Origin: Triplophysa rosa | Lineage: Eukaryota; Chordata; Actinopteri; Cypriniformes; Nemacheilidae | Length of the DNA: 64,000 bases | Assembly: GCF_024868665.1 (NCBI RefSeq) | Contig: NC_079900.1 | Location: 26,474,560 to 26,538,559, forward strand | Direction: 5' to 3' | Shown here: piece after piece, positions 1 through 8,910 of the stretch | How positions within the stretch are numbered: position 1 is the stretch's first letter | Layout of the letters: each line of letters begins with the position of its first letter | Program-made: the position numbers and the translations under genes | Notes under the pieces: generated by a model | The model's database searches: none | What the model saw: only the letters and a program-made list of their open reading frames with translations | Told to the model about the DNA's origin: nothing

Positions 1-210
1 CCCTTCATTAATAACATGCGTTGCTAAGGACTTCATTTTTTTTCCACCCTCAGATTCCAGATTTATTTGTTATATCTTGGCCAAATATTGTCCTATCCTT
101 ACAAACCATACATAAATGGAAAGCGTATTTATTCGGCTGTCAGATGATGTATAAATTAAAATTTCAAAAACATTGACCCTTATGACTGGTTTTGTTGTAT
201 AGGGTCACAT
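1..210. repeat. End of a non-autonomous DNA repeat
   Basis: The stretch ends in the motif GACTGGTTTTGTTGTATAGG followed by GTCACATA, which I recognise from memory as the terminal part of a very common cyprinid short DNA transposon (the reverse reading starts TATGTGACCC). Only this end lies in the window, so no target duplication can be checked. Confidence 0.5.
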
Positions 211-537
211 ATTTAAATTTAAGAGAACTGGTCTTAAACTGATTAAAAATTACAAATAAACGTTAACTAATTTTAAGTTAGATTTCAATAGAAACATGCC
301 TCAGCCATGTAAAAGTTGCTGTGCATGTGCAACCAGATGTTTGTGTTAATTTTAGGATAAAGACCACCCCTACAAATTCTCATTTCTATAATACTGTACA
401 AATATATGTCATTTGAAAAGTATTTTATTGTAATGTATATTGTATATATACTGTGAATAGCAAGGAATTGTGGGTAATGTGTACAGTAAACATAAGATAA
501 TTTTTGTATAATACTGTAAATAGCAACACTGTAAAAA
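211..537. other. AT-rich stretch without recognised feature
   Basis: AT-rich sequence with short near-repeats such as ATACTGTGAATAGCAA and ATACTGTAAATAGCAA around 448 and 510. I see no gene or RNA feature. The short ORF on the minus strand over 425-700 is a by-product of low complexity. Confidence 0.4.
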
Positions 538-606
538 TGAGGTTCCCATTCAGTCGGTTCACTCGGTACAACACATGACTATGGGATATCGCGCTCTTAC
601 GCCATC
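538..606 (+). repeat. DIRS left inverted terminal repeat
   Basis: TTCCCATTCAGTCGGTTC here is the approximate reverse complement of GAGACCAACTGAAAGGGAA at 4385-4405. The similarity extends with gaps for about 65 bp. The same start (CCTTTCAGTCGGTCTCTCGA) occurs a third time at about 2170. Confidence 0.6.
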
Positions 607-889
607 TACTGAAGACACCTATATTCTCACCTGAAAAGGCAAATGACACATGGCGACGTGGGCGGGATTGCCTGCCCACAGCATATAAATGCAGTCCCAT
701 GTGTCATTCCCTTTGTTCTTCAGCTCTTCACCGTGCTGTCACGACACCATCACACCATACTGATTTCACAAGAGGTAACCCATGTGGTGATCCCGGTTGA
801 AACTGTAATAAAAGAAAGGTTTTTTAGCTCAAGTTTAGCACTGCTTACAACAGCTAAGTAACCCTTTTTCGAAAGAAAATGTACAAAAA
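607..889 (+). promoter_or_regulatory. 5' leader of DIRS with TATA-like promoter
   Basis: GCATATAAATGC at 681-692 sits about 200 bp upstream of the gag remnant and is followed by a pyrimidine-rich start-like region at 705-725. This fits an internal promoter for the DIRS transcript. It is an inference from position and motif only. Confidence 0.35.
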
Positions 890-1841
890 AGATGCACGCC
901 CCGGCCCTATGGCATGTGGGTATTCACTATCTGAAAGGGATACTCACGAGCACTGCCCGGTGTGTCTGGGCATCGTCCATGCGAGTCTGGCTGTCTCTAA
1001 CCCCTCTAACATTGCCAGCAGCTCCGCCATTCCACACTCGAGCGGCATCTAGCGTTTGTAGAGTGGGTGCTTAGCAGGGCAGCAGCGAGGCATGGTCCGC
1101 TACTGTCCGTGGAGACCAATCCAGAGTCAACCTTGGCCGTCCTTGCAGAGCTCGCGGGGACCTGGGGTGATTGTGCAAAGGCAGAAGAGGGAACGGGCAT
1201 CCCTCTGATCATTCCTGAGTTTGTCTATAGAGATGATGTATCTGTCTCGTTAGCTACAGCCGAAGACTTCTACAATGACGTGCTACACGAAGGACAAAAT
1301 CAGGGTTCTCCCTCGGTCTCAGAAGAGACTAATGTTGTTGAGACAGGGCAGGATCCCTTCATTAATCTTTTCCGGAGAGCAGCAGAAAAGTTTACTGGCC
1401 CGCTCTGCCACCGGTACAGAAGAACTCGCGCTTCGGGGGGGTTCTATCTGTCCCTGATGCAACTGGGCAGGGTTTACGGCGAATAAGCATGTACGGCCAG
1501 AGCTCTATGTGTTTACTACAGACATACTCCCACTCCCACAGCCTGGGAGAATTGAGCGAGGCCATGTCGGCGGGGATGCCGTGTGACTCACTCATAAGGG
1601 AAGTATGTTCCACAGCGGATTACATCCTTCGCAATGGATTACATCCTTCGCAATTCGCATCTCTGGCTGACCCTGGCGAACCTGCCTAAGCGGGATCGGA
1701 GTGCGTTCCTCAGCGCACCGATCTCCCCATTCGGGCTCTTCGGTGAAGGTTTGGGCGCATTCCAAGCGTGGTTCGAGGATTCCAAAAAAGCAAGCGGAGT
1801 CCCTGAGAGGCTCGATGCTGATGAAGTTTAACGGCCATCGA
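890..1841 (+). pseudogene. DIRS gag-like protein, broken
   Basis: Remnant of the DIRS ORF1 (gag-like, RNA-binding/structural) protein. At about 945-1030 a cysteine-containing start HCPVCLGIVHASLA matches the typical DIRS gag N-terminus (CLG..HA). The middle (1067-1486) is an acidic open frame of 139 codons. The C-terminal block at 1652-1800 (LWLTLANLPKRDRSAFL, then APISPFGLFGEGL) matches the conserved C-terminal half of fish DIRS gag. The pieces lie in different frames, with stops and a short tandem duplication (GATTACATCCTTCGCAAT twice, 1618-1654). The family assignment rests on remembered fish DIRS proteins; which pieces are ancestral is inference. Confidence 0.6.
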
Positions 1842-2168
1842 CTGCCAACTCGGGCCTCAGGCCAGTCTACCAACCGCCACCAAAAAAAAGACAGGCTCCA
1901 GCAATAGCACCGAGACCCGATGCTTGGGGAACGCAGAGAACGCATACATAGCCCAGACAGCATGCAGGTCCTGGAAGATGGGGCCCACCCCCAGCGAAAA
2001 GCGGGATCTCCGCTGCAGCAAGGAAGGGGAAGTCGTGTCTCTGACCAGCAGGAGAGAGAGGATTATCGGTCTAGAGACAGCCGTGTTACTCTCTTGGCGC
2101 AGAAAAGACTCTGCAAAAGGAAGGTTCAGCTTTAAGTTTATTTGTCAAAGACAAGAAAATAAAGATTT

Positions 2169-2192
2169 TCCCTTTCAGTCGGTCTCTCGACA
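2169..2192 (+). repeat. Internal copy of the DIRS terminal sequence
   Basis: CCTTTCAGTCGGTCTCTCGA repeats the start of the left terminal repeat in the same orientation, immediately before a second gag N-terminus. It marks the junction to a second, partial DIRS copy. Confidence 0.5.
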
Positions 2193-2198
2193 CCTGCA

Positions 2199-2443
2199 CT
2201 TCATGTTTGGGGCTCAAGCATGCAGAGGCAGGGTTTGTCGATACGACATGTTCCGTATGCAAGAACATGTCGATTAAGGTGTTTCAGACATGGCTGGCTA
2301 CATTCTTTTTGAACGCGGCCGCAACCCCGTCTGCTTCCCGAGCAAGTTTTACTGGTGCTTTGGCGAGGTTGGTGAACACTTTGGGGTTCCCGGGGATGTC
2401 GCTCCGTCAGACGTTGTGTCAGCCGGCGACAACAAGCAGGTAA
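2199..2443 (+). pseudogene. Second DIRS gag N-terminus
   Basis: A second gag start in an open frame of 78 codons. KHAEAGFVDTTCSVCKN carries a CxxC pair as in the zinc-ribbon-like N-terminus of fish DIRS gag proteins, and it is better preserved than the copy at 945-1030. The frame runs into the 150-bp direct repeat that starts at 2417, so the rest of the gag is replaced by duplicated sequence. Its position behind the internal terminal sequence at 2169 supports a tandem or nested pair of DIRS copies. Confidence 0.55.
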
Positions 2444-2566
2444 GTTGCAGAGCCCTCAACATCCCCGGGTCCTGCCCTGTGCAAGGTGACCGCTCTGCCA
2501 GCTACCAAACCACCCCCCATGGGACGTTTAAGCAGATCGTCCCTCTAGTTCCTCTGTCGCGGTACT
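2417..2566 (+). repeat. Direct repeat, copy 1 (about 150 bp)
   Basis: Starts GCGACAACAAGCAGGTAA and ends with the block GTTCCTCTGT. It recurs at 2878-3027 with about 90% identity by eye. The offset is 461 bp. Confidence 0.75.
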
Positions 2567-2877
2567 TGTGTGCTTGGGAGCGCACCAGCCCATCCAGTCG
2601 ATGGCCCGCCACAGATGTAGACCCCCGTGGAGGAAGGCTTCTGCTGCCCAAAAGACAATTAAGCGGCCCTGACGGGATAAGCCCAGAGAGAGTAACATCG
2701 GGCCCGACCCCTCCGGCCATTCTATCACTGGCGGGTTGGAACGGCCTGGCGCCCACTGTCTCACAGAAGAGTTTCCTCTCTCTCTGGGTTTTCTACTCTC
2801 CTCGCAGCACTCTCGACACAACGGTGTCTCTGGCGAGACCATACTGCGCTGCCTTCCGCAACCTCCACTGGACTTTG

Positions 2878-3027
2878 CATCGGCCAGCGACAACAAGCAG
2901 GTAAATCGCAGAGCCATCAACCTATCCTGTGTTCCGCCCTGCGCAAGGTGACCACTCTGCCAGCCACCGAACCACCCCCCACGGGACGGTGAAGCAGATC
3001 GTCCCTCTAGTTCCTCTGTTGCGGCAC
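2878..3027 (+). repeat. Direct repeat, copy 2 (about 150 bp)
   Basis: Second copy of the 2417-2566 repeat inside the DIRS remnant. The differences are scattered substitutions, so the duplication is old or came from recombining two diverged copies. Confidence 0.75.
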
Positions 3028-3179
3028 CAGCCCTTTCTGTTGAGACCGTCCTGCAGGCTAGAGCCCCCGCCACTGGCGTTTATACACCTTTAAGTAGCGC
3101 CTCTTCTCGTCCTGGTGTTCTTCCCATGAAGACCCACAGAAATGCCCGATTGGTTCAGTGTTGTCTTTCCTGAGAAAGA

Positions 3180-3960
3180 CTCGAGAGCAACCTCTCCCCG
3201 TCCACTTTGAAAGTGTATGTAGCCGCTTTTGCTGCTCATTATGATCTCGTGGAGGGTAAGTCTCTGGAGCAACACGACCTGGTCACCAGGTTCCTCAGGG
3301 GTGGCTCCGTACCCTCTTGGGACCTTAATGTGGTCCTACAGGACCTTTGTATGGCCCCTTTCGAGCCCCTGAGAGATGCCAGTCTTCCTCATTTAATGAT
3401 GAAGATGGCACTCTTAGTGGTGCTTGCCTCCATCAAGAGGGTAGGGGACCTCCAGGCATTCTCCCTGTCCCACGAGTGCCTAGAGTTGGGCCGGGCGATT
3501 ATCACGCTATCCTGAGACCCCGGCTAGGCTACGTGCCCAAGGTTCCCACCACTCCCTTTCGGGACCAGGTGGTGAGCCTGCAGGCACTCCCCCCTGGGTA
3601 GGAAGACCCAACCTCTACCGTGTTGTGTCCAGTACGCGCTCGGCGCCTCTACTTGGACCGCACGGAGAGCTTTAGGAGCTCTAAGCAGCTCTTTGTCTGT
3701 TTTGGGAGACAGCACAAGGGTCTCCAAACAGAGATTGGTGCACTTTATCGTGGATGCCATTACTTTGTCCCAAGATCGCCCATGCCCACTTGCAGTGAGA
3801 GGCCACTCCACTCGGGGTATGCCCTCCTTGTGGGCACTGGCCCAGGGCGGCTCTCTGGCAGACATCTGTAGTGCTGTGGTTGGGCTACGCCCAGTATCTT
3901 CGTGAGGTTTTACAATTTCCGTGTGGAACCAGTGTCAGCCCGTGTCTTACATGCTACCAG
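3180..3960 (+). pseudogene. DIRS tyrosine recombinase, frameshifted
   Basis: Remnant of the YR enzyme that integrates DIRS circles. The N-terminal part KVYVAAFAAHYDLVEGKSL and the first arginine box (ASIKRVGDLQAFS) lie in one frame up to 3515. GYVPKVPTTPFRDQ and LFVCFGRQHKG follow in a second frame, and the H-x-x-R box (RGHSTRGM, about 3800) returns to the first frame. The tyrosine segment FVRFYNFRVEPVSARVL follows at about 3899 in a third frame. All four catalytic residues of the family (R, H, R, Y) are therefore still readable, but at least three frameshifts and several stops make it inactive. The order of blocks matches fish DIRS YRs from memory. Confidence 0.75.
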
Positions 3961-4337
3961 CAGGTGAGACCGGAGACTGGGTAGGCGTACACCTGCGAAA
4001 GCGCCTTCTCCCCCCTTCGGTGAGTCAGTGCGCTATTGAGCCTCCCTACTTCACCCACAGGGCGAAGCATAGGCATTCCATCCATTAGGATGTGGTCTCT
4101 GTAGCACACTCTTTCACAAGAGAGAGAGTGCATCCCAGTGATCCCTTACGATACCGGGCAGCTATCTCACTAAAATAGAGAACAACGCCACTGCCCATGA
4201 CGGCCGTCAGTACGAGCCTCTCAAAGTATGCTACTAGTTACCGATCCCACTGCAAGATTACATCTCGTGGTAGTGCTCACTTGGACATGCTAGGCCAGTC
4301 AGTGTCGCTCTGCTTGAGCTCGTGATACGGCTCAGCG

Positions 4338-4480
4338 GCGTGGCATGGCATATAGGATCCCAGTCTGTCTCTCAACACAACGTCGAGAGACCAACTGAAA
4401 GGGAACGTCTCGGTTACGACTGTAACCTTTGTTCCCTGATGGAGGGAACGAGATGTTGTGTCTTCCAGCCACAATGCTTC
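4338..4480 (-). repeat. DIRS right inverted terminal repeat and hairpin region
   Basis: 4338-4409 is the inverse of the left end at 538-606. It continues into CTCGGTTACGACTGTAACC (4411-4429) with the small palindrome GTTAC-gact-GTAAC. GTTCCCT-gatgg-AGGGAAC follows at 4432-4450. Such palindromic, G-rich ends belong to the DIRS terminal structures used in circle formation. Confidence 0.55.
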
Positions 4481-4654
4481 GCCGGGATCATCGCTGTCTG
4501 CCTAGAACGATGGCCCGCATGTGCCCCGGCACCGTGGGTGCTTCGCTCGATCCAGTAGGGTTATCGACTACAGTTTTTTTCATGCCCCCCCCTGCTTCGG
4601 CGGTGTAATCACAACATAGGTCCCAAAAAGAGATTCCCCTGTGCTGAGAGGGGA

Positions 4655-5155
4655 AATCCGTGCTCTGCTCGGGAAGGGAGCAATTCAAGTGAATCCACAG
4701 GGAAAAATGGAAGAAGAGTTTTACAGCCGTTACTTCCTCCTCCCGAAATAGAGCAGGGGATTACGGACCTGACTCTATTCTAGACCTGAAACCTGGGGCA
4801 CAGCAAATTTCTGAGGTTCTCCTTCGAGGAGACCATGTACAAATTTCAAGTCCTACCATTCGGGCTGTCCCTAGCACCACACATTTTTACGAAATGCGTG
4901 GAGGCAGCACTGGCATCATTGCGGCATCAGGGCATGAGAGTGTTCGCCTATTTGGACGACCTGTTCCTGGCCTCAGACAACAGAGAGCAAGCAGTGTTGC
5001 AGACACAAGCACTTGTTTCCCATATGCGGGCTCTAGGGTTTCTAATATATCTTGAAAAGAGCTCCCTGGTCCCAAAGCAGCAGATCTCATATCTCGGTTT
5101 AGAGATGTTGCACCTTTTGGGCTCTTGGAAGATGAGGCATGCTGCTGCATTCTGA
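4655..5155 (+). pseudogene. DIRS reverse transcriptase fragment
   Basis: Part of a DIRS RT domain. The first block EEEFYSRYFLLPK is followed by a stop. An internal deletion removes the segment holding the first catalytic aspartate. The second block, in an open frame from 4835, contains LPFGLSLAPHIFTKC, then the catalytic YLDD (FAYLDDLFLAS), and ends with SYLGLEM. There is no RNase H or methyltransferase domain. It abuts the minus-strand L2 LINE at 5157, which cuts it off. The RT lies downstream of the right terminal repeat, so it probably derives from another DIRS copy than the YR. Confidence 0.75.
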
Positions 5156-5156
5156 A

Positions 5157-6617
5157 CTAGCTGGAGTGGTTTGATTGCCTTTGCAGGAAGACCAGCAAGG
5201 AGAGCATTGCAGTAGTCCAACCTTGAGATTACAAGGGCCTGGACAAGAGGAGTTGTGCCACATGCTCAGTGAGATATTGTCTTATCTTTCTAATGTTGAA
5301 TAAAGCAATTCGGCATGACCGCATTGTCTTTGCAATTTAATCACTGAATGACAGCTGGTCATCAAATATGACTCTGAGGTTCCTGGCTGCTGTGGAAGGA
5401 GTGATTATGGTATTGCCAAGTTCGATGGTGAGATCGTGTTACACCGTGGGGTGTGCCAGAAATACCAGTAGTTCTGTCTTGGCAGGGTTCAGCTGGAGGT
5501 GACTCACTTTCATCCAAGCTGTCTTCTGCGAGCTGCTACAGTGGGATCTTCTGGGAGAAATGAGATGTAAATCTGGGTGACGTCAGCATAACAGTGATAG
5601 GAGAAGCCATGTGCCTGTATGATGGGACCTAAGGATGTTGTGTAGATGGAGAAAAGGAGTGGTCCAAGCACTGATCCCTGAGGGACCTCAGTGATCATGT
5701 GGTGAGCAGTGGACAACGAGCCCCTCCATGACACTCTGAAGGATCTGCTGGAGAGGTATGATTTGAACAAGAGGAGATGAGTTCCTGAGATTCCTAGTGA
5801 TGACAGGGTTGCTTGCAGTATCTGGTGATTGACAGTGTCGAACACTGCAGATAGGTCTAGCAGAATCAAGGACCGAGGATTTAGATTACGCCTTGGCTAG
5901 TGCTTCTGTGACCGATAGCAGTGCAGTCTAAGTGGAGTGGTTTGTTTTGAAGCTGGACTGCTTGTCATCCAGTAGTTTATTCTGGGATAGAAAGGAAGAC
6001 ACCTGGTTGAAAACAGCCCTTTCAAGTGTTTTCACAATAAATGGGAGGAGAGAGACGGGTCTGTAACTGTCTGTGGTTCACTGTGGGTTTATCAAGTAGC
6101 GGCGTGACCGCGGGCCTGTTTGAATGTGGATGGAAAAGTGCCGGTGAGCAGGGAGGTGTTCATGTTGTGAGGGTAGTGTGTACAGAGGTCTGAGGTGCTG
6201 AAAATTGTTTTCTGATGGATGATGTTTTCTCAGTGAAAAATACAGCGAAGTCCTCCGCAGTCAAAGATGAAGTTGGCGGGGGAGGAGGGGGACAAAGAAG
6301 ACAGTTAAATGTCTTGAAAAGCTGCAGAGTGTTAGGTGCATTACTCACCTTGGTGGTATAGAAAGATGTTTTAGCTGTGGTAACACTTGCAGAGAAAGAG
6401 GAGAGTAGTGACTGGTAGTCCCTTAGGTCAGCAGGATTCTTGGTCTTGCACCATTTCCTTTCTGCAGCCCTGAATGTATTCCATTGTTCACAGATGATGT
6501 CAGACAGCCAAGGGCAGGAGGGGATGGCACGAGCTGGTCTAGAGAACAGAGGAAAATGCATAAAGTGTTAGTGGCAGTGTCAGCATCTGTAGATTTTCTG
6601 AGACTCCTCGCGACCAT
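5157..6617 (-). pseudogene. L2-type LINE ORF2 fragment, minus strand
   Basis: Non-LTR retrotransposon pol of the L2 group. Read on the minus strand, the linker after the endonuclease comes first (6160-6561: FRAAERKWCKTKNPADL, FAVFFTEKTSSIR). RT motifs follow: [16 protein letters not shown] near 5865-5820, [15 protein letters not shown] near 5695-5650, and [13 protein letters not shown] near 5600. The C-terminal DYCNALLAGLP motif is at about 5210. The catalytic box reads YADV instead of YADD, so the enzyme would be dead even without the stops. The endonuclease is missing. At 6617-6620 it meets a plus-strand L2 copy head to head. Confidence 0.8.
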
Positions 6618-6696
6618 CGGACAAAGCTAAGGGCTGCGGAGAGGAAGTGGTGCAAGTCTATAGACCCTGCTGATCTCTCCAAGTATCAACTTCTTC

Positions 6697-7087
6697 TTTA
6701 AGGGATAGTTCACCCAAAAATGAAAATTCTGACATCATTTACTCAAGCTCATGTAATGTCATACCTGTATAAATTACTTTGTTCTGATGAACACAGAGAA
6801 AGATATTTTGTAGAATGTTAGCAATTTTCAGTTCTGGGACATCATTTACTAGTAGGAAAATTTAAATTGTAGTCAAAGGTGCCCCAGAACTGTTTGCTTT
6901 CCTAAATTCAAGAGAATAAAAAATTCACATTTTTTCCTACTATGGTAGTGGATGATGTCCCAGAACTGAAAATTGCTAACATTCTTCCAAATATCTTTTT
7001 ATTTTTTATACAGAAATTTAAACAGGTTTGGAACAACTTGAGTACATGATGACATAATTTTCCTTTTTGGGTGGAGTATCACTTCAA
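6697..7087. mobile_element. Short inverted-repeat DNA transposon (MITE)
   Basis: Left end AAGGGATAGTTCACCCAAAA matches, in reverse complement, the right end CTTTTTGGGTGGAGTATCACTT (about 7060-7083). The two ends agree for about 50 bp with a few substitutions. The interior has the typical wording of a very common cyprinid MITE (short proteinless unit, 300-400 bp). Fragments of the same family recur at 21060, 25465, 56520 and 62006. Confidence 0.75.
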
Positions 7088-7176
7088 CTCTACTGATATA
7101 TCTGCAGCCAAAACCAAGTAATCAAAACAAAATCCAAACTGCTTCTAACCCGCATCAACTTTTCGCAACCTTCTCC

Positions 7177-7752
7177 TGTCATGGCTCTGCTTCATTTAGT
7201 CATGTCTTTCTTGGTCCTGTAGCAGAGCCATGGCAAAGCCTTTGGTTATGTGTGGAGAGAAACATATTATTGTCCTTTTGACAATAATATGCGTTCTCTC
7301 CAGTGTCTCGTCATTGGCCCCGCTCCTCTCGTTTCCTTGTTATCTTTCCCTTAGTGTTTGATTACCCACACCTGCCCCGTGTCGTTATCCCTCGTTTGTC
7401 TCCCTATAAATGCCCTCATGTTTCTTTGTTCTGTGCTCGTGTATTGTATGTGCTTGTTGGAGTGTATGCCTTGTCTTCCCGTGTCATTACCTGTATTACA
7501 GTTTTTTCATGCTCGTGCTCGTGTTCCCGCTGTCCAGTTCTTGTCTGTTCCAGTAAGTGGGTAGTGTAGTTCTTTTCTAGTGTCATGTCAGTTTATTTGA
7601 TAGTTAGTCTATGTCCTTGTTATCCCTGTCTTTAATTTTATACCCCATCGTGGGTTTTTGTTTTGTGTTTTTTTGTTTATATAAAGTCGTTTGTTAACCC
7701 TTTCACTGCCGTTGCCTGCATTTGGGTTCTTCCACATTGTGATTTCGTGACA
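7177..7752 (+). repeat. 5' LTR of compact LTR element
   Basis: 576 bp, TG...CA. Two perfect hairpins lie near the start: ATGGCTCTGC/GCAGAGCCAT (7181-7190, 7222-7231) and CATATTATTGTC/GACAATAATATG (7263-7274, 7280-7291). A TATA-like CCCTATAAATGCC lies at about 7402-7414, which fits the LTR promoter. Confidence 0.9.
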
Positions 7753-7769
7753 GAATACACGAGCCAACA

Positions 7770-8633
7770 TTGAACCCAGCAGGCAGCATGGCCGACTCCC
7801 AGCGATCCTCCCTGACCCACCGCCTTTTTGGGATCCGCCAGGGGAGCCGGTCCGCCATGGATTATGTGGATGAGTTCCTGGACGCGGCAGCAGAGTGGGT
7901 GTTCGGTGAGGAGGAGCTCGGCTTCATTTTTAATCGTGCCCTCACCGAACCCCTCTCCCCTAGCGAGATGAGGATGCTGGGTCCCCCCAGCTTTGACAAC
8001 CTGGTCTGGATTTTGGCTGACCGGGACAACCCTGAGTCCATTGCACCAGCCCGGGCATCCCACCCGCTAGCTACTGTGCCAGAGGGTCGCGTCCTGGCCA
8101 TCGCCACATTGGGGAACTCAGCTCCTCCTCCGCCCATCAGCATCCGTGGCCGGCGCAGACGAAAGGGAGTCCTGGGACTCCCCGTCCGACTCCTCCGGTA
8201 CAGAGCTAACCGGGCTCCCCATCACTTCTCAGCAACCGGCCACATGTCCTGTGGGCCGGTCCAGGAAGAAGAAGCCGAGGAGGGGGAGGTCCAGTCCGGT
8301 GCAGCCGGCGTCCAGTCTTGTGTCCAGTCCTGTGTCCAGTCCTGTGTCCAGTCATGTGTCCAGTCCTGTGTCCAGTCATGTGTCCAGTCCGGTGCTGCCG
8401 GGGTCCCAGCCGGCGTCCCAGCCGGCGATCCTGCCGGCGTCCCAGCCGGCCTTCCAGCCGGCGTCCAGCCCTGTCCAGCCGGCATCCAGCCCTGTCCAGC
8501 CGGCCTTCCAGCCGGCGTCAGGCCCTTTCCAGCCGGCCTTCCAGCCAGCACCCAGCCCTTTCCAGCCGATCTTCCAGCCGGTCCCTGGGAGTCTCCCAGG
8601 GTCAAAGACTGCTCCCCCCAGGACTTATCCTAA
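7770..8633 (+). CDS. Gag-like protein of compact LTR element
   Basis: Open frame of 287 codons starting 18 bases after the 5' LTR. Residues 20-55 (FGIRQGSRSAMDYVDEF, then AAEWVFGEEELGF) resemble the Ty3/Gypsy gag core, in which a short arm RQG..S..DY..EF is common. The following part is basic (RGRRRRKG). The C-terminal half is built from the minisatellite at 8308-8590: VQSC repeats, then PAGVPAG and PAGLPAG repeats. There is no zinc knuckle. A second frame (8146-8877) overlaps and may be the original C-terminus after a frameshift near 8120-8150. ATG at 7788 is an alternative start. Confidence 0.6.
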   Translation: MNPAGSMADSQRSSLTHRLFGIRQGSRSAMDYVDEFLDAAAEWVFGEEELGFIFNRALTEPLSPSEMRMLGPPSFDNLVWILADRDNPESIAPARASHPLATVPEGRVLAIATLGNSAPPPPISIRGRRRRKGVLGLPVRLLRYRANRAPHHFSATGHMSCGPVQEEEAEEGEVQSGAAGVQSCVQSCVQSCVQSCVQSCVQSCVQSGAAGVPAGVPAGDPAGVPAGLPAGVQPCPAGIQPCPAGLPAGVRPFPAGLPASTQPFPADLPAGPWESPRVKDCSPQDLS

Positions 8634-8877
8634 GTTCCCCAGGACTCCGCGCCCTCGAGCGCAGCTGGGGACTGGGACTATTCCCCCAAATCTTTTTGGA
8701 CTGCCCCCTATGGGCTCTTGTTTGGCCCCACCCCCCCCCCCTTGTTTGTTATTTTTACTATCCCACCCAAGTCCTGTTATTATGTTGTCTTGTCTGCCCT
8801 TGATTTTATTTTCTTTGTTTTGCGTTGTCCTGTCTGTCACCCAGTCGGTCTTGTCTCGTCCGTCTACCCCTTGGTGA
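8146..8877 (+). CDS. Overlapping proline-rich frame of compact LTR element
   Basis: Open frame of 243 codons, one base offset from the gag frame. It starts ADERESWDSPSDSSGTEL, continues with a basic patch RSRKKKPRRGRSS, then SSPVSSPVSSHV and PASQPAFQPAS repeats, and ends in a hydrophobic tail. The acidic-then-basic start reads more like a natural gag C-terminus than the VQSC frame does. I infer that the original protein switched from the 7770 frame into this one before a frameshift. Because the repeat units are multiples of three, all frames stay open through it, so length alone proves nothing. Confidence 0.4.
   Translation: MAGADERESWDSPSDSSGTELTGLPITSQQPATCPVGRSRKKKPRRGRSSPVQPASSLVSSPVSSPVSSHVSSPVSSHVSSPVLPGSQPASQPAILPASQPAFQPASSPVQPASSPVQPAFQPASGPFQPAFQPAPSPFQPIFQPVPGSLPGSKTAPPRTYPKFPRTPRPRAQLGTGTIPPNLFGLPPMGSCLAPPPPPCLLFLLSHPSPVIMLSCLPLILFSLFCVVLSVTQSVLSRPSTPW
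8308..8590 (+). repeat. Minisatellite inside gag-like region
   Basis: 8308-8393 has about seven copies of a 12-mer close to TGTGTCCAGTCC. 8400-8590 has 12/15-mers built on CCAGCCGGC(C/G)T. Unit lengths are multiples of three. Confidence 0.85.
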
Positions 8878-8896
8878 GCACCTGGAGGTGCTCATT

Positions 8897-8910
8897 AAAG
8901 GGGGGGCTTC
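8897..8910 (+). other. Polypurine tract
   Basis: AAAGGGGGGGCTTC lies directly in front of the right LTR. This is the expected plus-strand priming site. Confidence 0.8.

Larger units (their letters stand above)
538..4480 (+). mobile_element. Degenerate DIRS-type retrotransposon
   Basis: This is a tyrosine-recombinase retrotransposon of the DIRS type. These elements move by reverse transcription but integrate with a YR enzyme instead of a DDE integrase, so they lack LTRs and target-site duplications. Seen here: an inverted repeat near 538-606 and 4338-4409, a TATA-like site, gag-like fragments (890-1841 and again 2199-2443) and a YR domain (3180-3960). A second copy of the terminal sequence at about 2169 shows that two copies are fused or that the element was internally duplicated. 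The frames are broken throughout, so it cannot be autonomous. The RT fragment at 4655-5155 lies outside the right inverted repeat and may come from a further copy. Confidence 0.75.

Noticed and set aside
2502..3073. Long minus-strand frames (84 and 181 codons)
   Set aside because: Antisense of the duplicated DIRS sequence; the repeated segment gives the same peptide (TATEELEGRSA) twice, which explains the length.
8222..8605. 127-codon minus-strand frame rich in WTQD and PAGRPAG repeats
   Set aside because: Antisense of the minisatellite, open only because unit lengths are multiples of three.
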